Assembly (NCBI GenBank): GCA_034638255.1
Contig: JAWPGT010000024.1
Coordinates: 1-64,000, forward strand
Length of the DNA: 64,000 bases
Reading direction: 5' to 3'
Source of the DNA: Coprinus comatus
Taxonomy: Eukaryota > Basidiomycota > Agaricomycetes > Agaricales > Agaricaceae
Part shown: piece by piece, positions 21,030 through 30,635 of the stretch
Layout of the letters: each line of letters opens with the position of its first letter
Numbering within the stretch: the stretch's first letter is position 1
The notes under the pieces: generated by a model
Told to the model about the DNA's origin: nothing
What the model saw: the letters and a program-made list of their open reading frames with translations, nothing else
The model's database searches: none
Position numbers and translations under genes: made by a program

Positions 21030-24000
21030 ACGTCTAACTCTCTAAACACAATTTCTGATACTGCAAGGAAACAGATCAAATGCAATCTATACACCAACTC
21101 AAACTTCAAGTGCAGTAACACAGAAAACACAAACTGTGGACATCCTTGCTCTTATAGATTCAGGAGCAGGAGGAAATTTCATAGATCCAGCACTTGTAAC
21201 AAAATACAAGTGGCCAGTCAAACCATTGGACAAGCCAATCACTGCTTACAATGCAGACAGAACAAGAAATGGAGTTTGCACTACATTTTGTCCATTGACA
21301 AGTGAAATCAATGGAAAGGAAACTCTTATTGAAGCAAAAGTAATTGGACTAGGAAAACCCAGAATCATTCTAGGATTTCCCTGGTTACAAGAACATAATC
21401 CAGACATCAACTGGACAGACAAAACTTTACAATGGAGAACTGAATCAGAAAACAAAGCATGTTTTCAACAATTGATTCAAACAATGTCTGAAGATGAATT
21501 TCAAATAAATCAAATCTTAACCAAAGATGATGATTCAATTGAAATTAACAAGACATCATTCTCAAATGCAATTGCCCAGCAATTTGGACAAAAGAAAGAG
21601 GACGACCCAACAAAAGTCGTACCTAAAGAATTCAAAGAATATCTGGAAATATTCAACAAGAAAGCATCTGAACACTTTCCTAAATCAAGAGAATGGGATC
21701 ATAAAATTGAAATGAAAGATACTTTCAGACCAATTTCTATGAAACCATACAGACTATCACCACTGGAAGAAGAAGAACTCAACAAGTTCATTGACGAAAA
21801 TCTTGAAAAAGGCTATATTCGACCATCCGAGTCACCAATGGCCTCACCATTCTTCTTTGTTGGAAAGAAAGATGGAAAACTTCACCCATGTCAAGACTAT
21901 CATTATCTCAATGAACATACTATCAAGAATGCTTATCCAATCCCTCTCATCTCATCCATACTGGACAAACTTTGTGATTCCAAATGGTTCACAAAGTTAG
22001 ACATTTGATTAGGGTGTAACAATATCCAAATCAAAGATGGAGATCAATGGAAAGCTGCATTCAAGACTCCCAGAGGACTTTTCAAACCAACTGTGATGTT
22101 CTTTGGAATGTGCAATTCACCAGCAACATTTCAAGCTATGATGGACTCACTATTTCGAAAACTCATTGACAAAGGAGGAGTAATTGTATATATGGATGAT
22201 ATACTCATTCATGCGAAAACTCGAGAAGAACTTCAATGCTTAACTAAAGAAGTACTGAAAGTTCTCAAAGACAACAATCTTTATCTCAAAACAGAGAAAT
22301 GTAAATTCCAAAGACAACAATTGGAATACCTTGGAATTATTGTTACTCCAAACAATATTGCCATGGACCAAGCCAAGCTCAAAGGCATACAATAGTGGCC
22401 AATCCCAAAAACAGTTTGAGACGTCAGAAAATTCATTGGATTTTGCAACTTCTATTGCAAATTTATCCGTGGATATTCATCTCTCACTGCACCACTCAAT
22501 GCTTTAATGTCAAGCACCAAGAAGTTCAAATGGACTGAAGAATGTCAAAATTCATTTGAAAGTCTTAAAGAACACTTTCTCAAAGAACCAGTACTAGCTG
22601 TTGCTGATCAAACAAAACCATTTGAAATTGAATGTGATGCATCAGTAAACACTACTGGAGCAGTGTTACTTCAAAAGGACATAAACAGAGTAAAACACCC
22701 CATTGCTTTTCACAGCAAAAGTTTTACTACTGCCGAATGAAACTACCATGTCTCTGAACAAGAATTTCTCACCATCATTCATGCTCTAAAAAAATGGAGA
22801 CACTACATAGAAGGATCACCACATAAGACAATTGTATGGTCGGATCACGAAAACCTCAAAAGATGGAGAAAACCAGAAGACCTGAACAGAAGACAAGCAC
22901 ATTGGACAGCTTACATCCAATGATTCAACATTGAAATCAAACACACACCTGGAAAGAAAAATGGCCCAGCAGACCATTTATCTAGAAGACCAGATCACAC
23001 TCTAGACAAAGAAGACAACCACAATGTTACAGCCATGCCTGCAACATTGTTCACTCAACAAATTGAAATCAACATTATCGATAATATTATTGGTCAAAGA
23101 ATCAAAGACTCTACAAAACAACACAAGTCTATCCTCAACAACAATTCTTATGAACAAGACAATAATGGATTTACAAGATTTCAAGGGAAAATTGTCATAC
23201 CTGACGATCTAGCCTTAAGACAGTCACTCTTACAATGAGTGCATGACCACATAACAGCTGGACACCCTGGCATACTTGAAACTTATTGAAAAATAGCACA
23301 ATATTGCTATTGGCCTGGAATGAGAGCATTTGTCAAAAATTATGTCAAAGGCTGCGGAACATGCCAACAATATAAAATTAACCAACACCCTCTCAAACCA
23401 CCCCTACAACCAATAAAAGGCCCTGTTTCAACCAGACCTTTTACTCAAATCAGCATGGACATGATTACCGATCTACCTCCAGATGGCCCACATGATTCTA
23501 TTTTGTCTATTGTGGACCATGGACTTATGAAGGGAATACTATTAATACCCACTTCAAAAATGGCTACTGCGGATGACATAGCTGAACTTCTAATTGAAAG
23601 GTTGTTTTCAAAATTTGGAACACCCGAGAAGATCATCTCTGATCGCAGTCCCCAATTTATAGCCAAATCACTACAGCAGTTCTATTCAAGGCTAAATATA
23701 GAACCTGCATACTCCACTGCCTATCACCCACAATCTGATGGATCAACTGAAAGATTCAATCAGGAAATAGAACTATTCCTAGCAATTTATTGCTCAGCAA
23801 ACCCCAACTCTTGGGCAAAATCACTTCCAATACTGGAATTCAACCACAACTCAAGAACACATGCTGGAAGAACCCATACACCTTTTGAACTAATGTATGG
23901 CTACGCACCCAGAATATTCCAAACTATGGAAGAACCATCAAACTTCCCCAGCATTGACAGCTGACTTGAATACCTAGAACAATCCAGAGAACAAGCTCAA

Positions 24001-24483
24001 CAAGCACATGAACACATGCACCAAATCATGATGGAAAGATCTACCAAACCACTGCCTTCACTAGAAGTAGGACAATGTGTTTGGCTAGACAACTGCAACT
24101 TGCCAATTCAGTACAAGTCAAAGAAACTTGCACAGCACTAAGGCCCATTCACCATTACTAGAAAGTTCAGAAACACCACTTATGAACTCAAACTACCCCT
24201 CAAATGGAAGATTCACAACAAGTTCCATGTTCATCTACTAACACCAGTAGAAGAAAATGAAACTTATAGAAAACACTACACAGCACCACCTCCAGACCTA
24301 GTGAATAGAGAAGAAGAATATGAAGTAGAAGCTATTCTTAAACACAAAGGACAAGGGAAGAGAAGACGATATTTGGTCAGATGGAAAGGCTATTCACCCA
24401 CAGAAGATTCCTGGGAAGACAAAGAAAATCTAGAGAATTCCAAAGAAACTCTGGATGCTTATAAAAAGGCTCACAAACTGTGA
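21030..24483 (+). pseudogene. pol: Gypsy-2 Pol with C-terminal chromodomain, multiple stops
   Basis: Protease (DSGAGGNF near 21160), RT (YMDD near 22190), RNase H (PFEIECDAS near 22620), integrase zinc finger (C-x2-C near 23355), integrase core (DMITDLPPDG near 23458, ISDRSPQF near 23637, SDGSTERFNQE near 23735) and a chromodomain (YEVEAILKHKG, YLVRWKGYSPTEDSWE) at 24318-24425. This domain order defines chromoviruses, whose chromodomain targets heterochromatin. In-frame TGA stops lie at 22006, 22417, 22738, 22921, 23236, 23287 and 23962. Others are TAG at 22393 and TAA near 24138. Gypsy-1 has CGT, CGA and CGA at the counterparts of the first three TGA codons. Confidence 0.92.
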
Positions 24484-24765
24484 TCCTATTCCTCACCCTC
24501 TTATGACTACTTTGCCCTCTACATCTGCACTCAAACAAACCAAATGCAACCAACAAACAATCTACTCTCACCCATCCCCAAGCTCATTGAATCTCCCAAT
24601 GAGAATCAACAGCAACTCCATCAGGAGAATGCCATTGGAACTACCACAGCTGAATCCCACATACTACTTGGAACACAAATCCATGTCCTCAAATCCCTTT
24701 ATTGAAGCAATCCTCAACTCCATGCACTTATTTACCAATTATGCCAAAACGTGGATGATTGCTTT
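24484..24765 (+). other. 3' non-coding end of Gypsy-2 up to the hAT insertion
   Basis: Sequence between the chromodomain stop and the outer hAT. A frame of 115 codons crosses it but has no recognisable domain. It ends with the target-site copy ATTGCTTT at 24758-24765; the same eight bases recur at 33741-33748 on the far side of the transposon. Confidence 0.75.
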
Positions 24766-25381
24766 TAAGGCTCCAACCATATCAATTAATTACTGTATAT
24801 AATCAATTAAAACTATATAAATTCCATATCCATATATACCACCTTGAGGAATTCCTGAAACCCAGTAATTATATGGTAACTGATATGGTTTAACTGGAAA
24901 GACAGAAATTTCCAAATATAGTAAAGTCTGGTATTTGATGGCACACCTTTAATCTTTTTCGCTTTTTTGGTCTATTCTTTCATGTCAGAATCACAAAATC
25001 CCTCTATGGGTGAGAAAGAAGGACCTTAAAAAGAGACCTATTATAACCATAACAGATGAAGACTCAGCTCAAAGTTCACCAAAGTGAGTTAGACATAGGG
25101 ATTGGCAGGGGTACATGATACCTGGAGGGTTAGATGCCGGGTAATTGGTGGGTCGGGTAAGGGTCTAGCTGGTATTACCCATTTAGGAACCCGTACCCCT
25201 CATGGCGGGTGGCAGGTACATATATCTAAATATAGTAGGGAAATCTTGCAAATCCACTTGTACATTGAAAAGATACGTTGCTAGACTATCAACGTCAGGT
25301 GTCATATTTCTAGAGTACTACTACACGTAAAACAGTCAATCTACATCTACAAGTACCAAAGCTGAGGCGAAAATTTTCTTC

Positions 25382-26130
25382 ATGGCTTCCCCATTAAACC
25401 CTCACTCTCCTCCTAATCCCTTGCCCAAGAATGTTTCTGCTGTTGGAAAGTGGAAACGAGTAATACCAACAATGCCTGATGGTACTCCTGCAATTACTGT
25501 AGGGTTAGGTGCTGAGCCTAAGGAGCCAAAAAAAAAGAAGAAGAAAACCCAGGAAGGCTTACCAGTTACCGAGCCTCCTCAGCACCATACCTCACAACCA
25601 GAAATTACCAACACTTCTACTACTACATTGATTGAAGATACTGATGTTGAAGACTTTAAAGATGATGTTGTAGAAAGACGGGGGGATGATATGGCTTCTG
25701 AGAGTGAGGTTGAGATTATAGGCAAGAAGGAAGCAGAAACAGCTGAGGAAGAACTTTGTGAGTACTAGTTCTTTAAATAAGCAGGAAAAAAAAACTTACA
25801 TTGATCCAGTTTGCCTGAAGCAAGACTGGACTTCTTTCATATATGGTTTCTTCCATCCTCTCCCTGCTATTGTAGAACTCAGCAGTCCAAAGAAGCGACG
25901 ATGCCATGACTTTCTCTGCATGAAAGAGCATTGCAAAGGACGATCATGATACGTCCGTCGTTACCTGGACACTGAAGATCGGAAATCAACTGGAAATCTT
26001 CATAAACATGCAAAGGTCTGCTGGGGAAAAGAGGCTGTAGAAGAGGTTAATAAAGAGACTCCAGAAAAAGTTCGAGAAGCACTTAAACGACCACTAAAAA
26101 AGTCAGGCACCTTAGACATTATGTTTAAGG
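25382..26130 (+). pseudogene. Inner hAT transposase, N-terminal part with BED zinc finger
   Basis: Exon one begins at 25382 with a Pro-rich and Lys-rich N-terminus and an acidic segment. A probable intron at about 25757-25783 (GTGAGT...AAGCAG) leads to a second exon with a BED-type finger: Cys pair in RRCHDFLCMKEHC and the His-x(4)-Cys partner in LHKHAKVC. A TGA at 25947-25949 (context CGA TCA TGA TAC) breaks the finger region. The exon continues to the Copia-3 target site GTAAT at 26130-26134. Function would be DNA binding and transposition of the element; this copy is disabled. Confidence 0.82.
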
Positions 26131-26134
26131 TAAT

Positions 26135-26482
26135 TGTAAGCGCAGGATCGTAGAGGACGACGAGACGAGCACGATGACGAAGGAATGGAGGGAAACCAAT
26201 AAGAAATGACTGAGATAAAACACAAACACTGCAGACACTTGTATTAGACTAGAGAGATACAATAACTTCTTAACTACTCACCTGCAGACACTTGTATTAG
26301 ACTAGAGAGTCTTCATGTGTCTGCAGGACGCTTCAGTAACGTGTGATGTGACACTGTGATGTCACAGAAAGCGGAAACAATCTACAAGTCCAGAACTCTA
26401 AAGAGAATATCCAACCACAACTCTTCTAACCTCAACCAACAATAAGTACTGACCTTGGGGACTGTCTAGAGCATTCCTGACA
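26135..26482 (-). repeat. Copia-3 3' LTR
   Basis: 348 bp. On the minus strand it starts TGTCAGGAATGC directly after a purine tract (AAGGGGGTA) and ends GCTTACA at the GTAAT duplication. The first ~52 bp (26431-26482) are repeated in direct orientation at 30579-30630, the other end of the element. Confidence 0.9.
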
Positions 26483-26571
26483 TACCCCCTTGATCTAGCC
26501 AGTCCAGACAAAGGAAGGAAATAAATGGAAAAGAAAAGAGTGAAGTGATAAAAGAAAAGGAAGAGAAGGAA

Positions 26572-29083
26572 TTATGATGAAAGTCCAAGAAGAGGAACAA
26601 AGTGAGAGACTGCCTTTGGTTCAACAGCCTTGGTGAAGATGTCAGCCAGTTGTTCAGAGGTAGGAACGAAGAGAGGGGAAATGACTTTGTTTTGAACAGC
26701 ATCACGGAGCCAGAAATAACACAAATCCAATTGCTTCATACGACCATGGTGTTCAGGATTCTTAGCAACAGTAATAGCGGATTGGTTGTCAATGTTAAGA
26801 ATGGAGGGGAAAGTGAAGGAATAACCAAACTCGGATAGAATGTTGCGCATCCACATAATCTCCTTTCCGCCTTCAACAGCCGCAACGTACTCAGCTTCAG
26901 TGGAGGAGAGAGTGACTAAACTCTGACGTTTTGAAGACCAACCAACAGCCGCACCACATACCAAAGTCACATAACCACCCGTAGCCCTTCCAGTCTCTTG
27001 ACACGAACCATGAGAAGCATCAGAATATGTGATGAAGAGATCCTCGGTAGCCATGTCACCTTTGTAGACCAGCTTATAGTCCATTGTACCCTTGAGATAG
27101 CGGAAGAGATGTTTGACAGCGGCCCAATGTTGAGGACCAGGATTGTGATTGAATCTCCCAAGGTAAGAAACAGCAAAGGCAATGTCAGGACGAGTCATGG
27201 TGGCCAGATATTGAAGAGCACCAACAGCGCTGAGGTAGGGAACATCTTTCATGAGGAGTTTGTCATCTTCAGTGACAGTGACAGTGGAGAGATTGAGTCC
27301 AGGAGTGAGAGGGGTCTTCACAGGTCGACAGTCAGACATCTGGAAGCGTTCGAGGAGTTCCTTGACATATTTCTCTTGTGAAAGTGAAATGGAGCGATGA
27401 GAGGGGTCTTGATCAACCTTAACAGCCAATAACCAGGAGGTAGAGCCGAGATCTCGAAGTTTGAAGTGAGTAGAGAGTTCTTTGATCGTATCATCCATGG
27501 CCTTGTCATCCTTCGAAGCAAGAGTAATATCGTCAATGAAAATGGGAACAATAACCTTGACTGGACCTTTAGAGTAGATGTAGATAGAGCTGTCAGATTG
27601 GAGTCGAATGTAACCAAGTGAAATGAAGACCGAGTGAAGTTTCTTGTTCCATTGTCGAGCTGCTTGTTTGAGTCCGTAAAGTGATTTTCGAAGCCTAAAA
27701 ACCATGTTTGAGTCACCAAAATGATAACCTTCAGGTTGACGCATATAGATCTCTTCTTCCAGGTCACCATAAGTAAAGGCGGAGGAGATGTCGATAGAGC
27801 GTAACTTGTAACCTTCTTTGGCGGCAAGGGCGACAATGAGGCGGAGGGAAGCGGGACGGAATGTTGGAGCAAAGACTTCAGTATAATCATATCCAGGACG
27901 TTGAGCGTAACCTTTAGCAACAAGACGAGCTTTATACCGTTCGATGGAACCATCAGGATTGTCCTTAATCTTGTAAACCCAACCAGACTTGATAGCTTTC
28001 TCACCACGGGGTAAAGGAATAAGTTCCCAAGTACCATTCGCCTCGAGTGTAGAGTACTCCTTGTCCATTGCCTCTTTCCACAAATGTGAATCAGGGGAAT
28101 TCATCGCAGCTTTGAATGATCCTGGATGACCGGATGACACATTACCAGCAAACTCAACTTCCTTAAAACCATTCTTCTCATCAGATACTGAAAACGCGAA
28201 ATCTTTGTCACTATCCTCAGCTTCAGAGTCAAAATAGAGCTTTTGTTGTTGGAGATTCTCTCGAACTTTCCAAGAAGGTTGTTGAATTCGAGAGCCTCGT
28301 CTACGGGATGGTGGTTGAGCAGAAGGTGGTTGACGATGAGGAGGAGTAGAAGGAGGAGGAGGAGGTGTAGCTGGTTGAATGCGAGGTGTTGGAGGTGGAG
28401 AGAGTTTTGGTGAGTGAGGTGGGGATGGTGAAGGTGAAGGTGAAGGTGGGACAGGTGCCGGAAGATGAATAGGAGCAGCAGGAACTAGAGGTGGAAGTGA
28501 AGTGGAATGCTCTACAATACCCCCCTCATCTTCGGGAAGTGGAACACCTGAGATCGTTGGCGAAGTTGGAGTAGATGATGAAGAGGAAGATGGTATAGAG
28601 GATAGGGAGAAGTCAGGAACATTGTTCGTCTTCCCTTTTGAAAGACCCGGAAAGTAGCGTTCGTCAAAATGAGCGGTTTCGGAGATGATCACCTTTCGAG
28701 TTGTTGGATTATAAAACTTCCAACCTTTGTAACCAGGTTCGTAACCCAAGAAAATACACTTCTCCATATGAGGTTCAAGAGATGTACGCTTATCCTTTTG
28801 TATGAAAACATAGGCAGTACATCCCCAGACTCGAAGGTGAGAGACATCAGGTTTACGCTTGTAGAAGGCCTCAAATGGTGTGGTGTGAGGAAGTGGGGAA
28901 GTAGGAAGGTGATTCCAGACATGAACCATAGAGGCAATACATTTGCCCCAGAAAGAAGGAGGAAGACCAGATTCTGAGAGCATGGTGGTGATACGTTCAC
29001 CCATTGTTCGATTTGCACGTTCAGCGAGACCATTTTGCTGAGGACGATTACGGGTAGAGTGCCTACGTTCAATACCACACCCC
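26572..29083 (-). CDS. pol: Copia-3 Pol, C-terminal part (integrase end, RT, RNase H)
   Basis: An uninterrupted frame of more than 800 codons. It holds the end of the integrase core with LAERANRTMGER and FWGKCIASMVHVWNHLP, a long Pro/Ser linker, and RT with SGWVYKIKDN, RYKARLVAKGYAQ, ISSAFTYGDLEEEIYMRQP and YGLKQAARQWN. The active site is FIDD. RNase H shows YSDASH and LSSTEAEYVA, with QLADIFTKAV near the end. The first methionine at 29004 is not a true start; the frame enters from the integrase, and the upstream half of the polyprotein is missing from this strand because of the inversion at 29084. Confidence 0.9.
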
Positions 29084-29084
29084 C

Positions 29085-30586
29085 TCTCGCATTCCCATTT
29101 GCTTGGCTGATCATTCTGTGGTTTACTCAGCTGGCATAGGTTCTGTGGTGTTTGAGCCTATTCTGAAAGGAAAGAAGGCTAGACCGGTCGAATTTTCGAG
29201 GGTTTTACACGTTCCTGACCTAGGGAACAACCTCCTATCTTGCCTACATCTTACCCGACATAAAGGCTTCAATATCAACATCTCTTCCCATTCCATCACC
29301 TTCAGGAAGTCCAGATCTACTCTCTTCACTGCCACCATTGACTCTGACAACTGTGCTTACCTCAATGGCTCAGTTATTGCCTCTGAGGTCGCTTTTTCCA
29401 CCTCAATTACTCAGATGTGAAGAAGATGATTGCTCAAGACCTGGTTACTGGTATTTCTCTTGATTCTGATTCACTCCCTGACCCAATTTGTGAACCTTGC
29501 CTTGCTGGAAAGATGCACTCGACTTCATTCCCTCCCTCCACCCACCATACTCGATCTCCACTCGAACTCATTCATTCTGATCTCCATGGTCCTCTTCCTA
29601 CACCTACTGCTCAAGGTTACAAATATTGGATTACCTTCATTGATGATGCTACTCGATTTCGGTCTGTTATATTACTCAAGGCCAAGTCTGAAGCTTTTGA
29701 AGCATTCAAACACTACAAAGCATGGGTAGAGAACCAACTCGGGATGAAGATCAAGGCGCTTCAAGATGATAAGGGAGGTGAATACATGTCCAATGCCTTT
29801 TGCTCCTTCACTATGGGGTGTGGTATTGAACGTAGGCACTCTACCCGTAATCGTCCTCAGCAAAATGGTCTCGCTGAACGTGCAAATCGAACAATGGGTG
29901 AACGTATCACCACCATGCTCTCAGAATCTGGTCTTCCTCCTTCTTTCTGGGGCAAATGTATTGCCTCTATGGTTCATGTCTGGAATCACCTTCCTACTTC
30001 CCCACTTCCTCACACCACACCATTTGAGGCCTTCTACAAGCGTAAACCTGATGTCTCTCACCTTCGAGTCTGGGGATGTACTGCCTATGTTTTCATACAA
30101 AAGGATAAGCGTACATCTCTTGAACCTCATATGGAGAAGTGTATTTTCTTGGGTTACGAACCTGGTTACAAAGGTTGGAAGTTTTATAATCCAACAACTC
30201 GAAAGGTGATCATCTCCGAAACCGCTCATTTTGACGAACGCTACTTTCCGGGTCTTTCAAAAGGGAAGACGAACAATGTTCCTGACTTCTCCCTATCCTC
30301 TATACCATCTTCCTCTTCATCATCTACTCCAACTTCGCCAACGATCTCAGGTGTTCCACTTCCCGAAGATGAGGGGGGTATTGTAGAGCATTCCACTTCA
30401 CTTCCACCTCTAGTTCCTGCTGCTCCTATTCATCTTCCGGCACCTGTCCCACCTTCACCTTCACCTTCACCATCCCCACCTCACTCACCAAAACTCTCTC
30501 CACCTCCAACACCTCGCATTCAACCAGCTACACCTCCTCCTCCTCCTTCTACTCCTCCTCATCGTCAACCACCTTCTGCTCAACCA
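29085..30586 (+). CDS. pol: Copia-3 Pol, N-terminal part (protease end, integrase, linker), inverted
   Basis: Plus-strand segment of the same element. It shows the protease end (VVYSAGIGSVVF, VPDLGNNLLS) at 29115-29250, then the GAG-pre-integrase region, which is broken by a TGA at about 29417 and lacks the first His-x-His part of its zinc-binding motif. Integrase follows from 29417 with IHSDLHGP, DDKGGEYM and PQQNGLAERANRT, which carry the DDE residues. 29815-30586 duplicates the integrase end and linker present on the minus strand at 28312-29083. The frame runs into the LTR fragment and stops at 30628. Confidence 0.85.
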
Positions 30587-30635
30587 ACAATAAGTACTGA
30601 CCTTGGGGACTGTCTAGAGCATTCCTGACAGTAAT

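Larger units (their letters stand above)
14014..23600. repeat. Right arm of ~19-kb palindrome
   Basis: Inverted partner of 4734-13985. The spacer between arms is only about 28 bp (13986-14013), and the flanks of the centre contain A/T tracts and short TACAAATCTACTG-like repeats. This arm is longer because it keeps the 405 bp of Gypsy-2 pol missing from the left arm. Gypsy-2 continues uninterrupted beyond 23600 on this side, so the right copy is the original and the left copy the duplicate (inference). Confidence 0.95.
18192..24765 (+). mobile_element. Gypsy-2, right copy: chromodomain-type Ty3/gypsy, decayed, 3' end interrupted
   Basis: The fullest copy of the element: LTR (18192-18825), leader, acidic ORFs, gag, pol and a C-terminal chromodomain ending at 24483. 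After about 280 bp of 3' sequence it is interrupted by the outer hAT transposon at 24758-24765, and element-like sequence resumes at 33749. CpG dinucleotides are scarce by eye compared with Gypsy-1, and its stops are mostly TGA. Confidence 0.92.
26135..30630 (-). mobile_element. Copia-3: internally inverted Ty1/copia element with target-site duplication
   Basis: The 5-bp duplication GTAAT lies at 26130-26134 and 30631-30635. The left end is a complete LTR (26135-26482); the right end keeps only the first ~44-52 bp of an LTR in the same orientation. Inside, 26572-29083 (integrase end, RT, RNase H) reads on the minus strand, while 29084-30586 (protease, integrase, proline-rich linker) reads on the plus strand. 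28312-29083 and 29815-30586 are inverted copies of each other. The CpG-rich, open sequence marks it as the youngest insertion. Confidence 0.93.

Noticed and set aside
22006..23964. Stop-codon reassignment (TGA as a sense codon)
   Set aside because: Conserved cellular genes in the window use TGA as a normal terminator (MFS copies A and C, SmD1), and the TGA codons in elements sit at CpG-decay sites.
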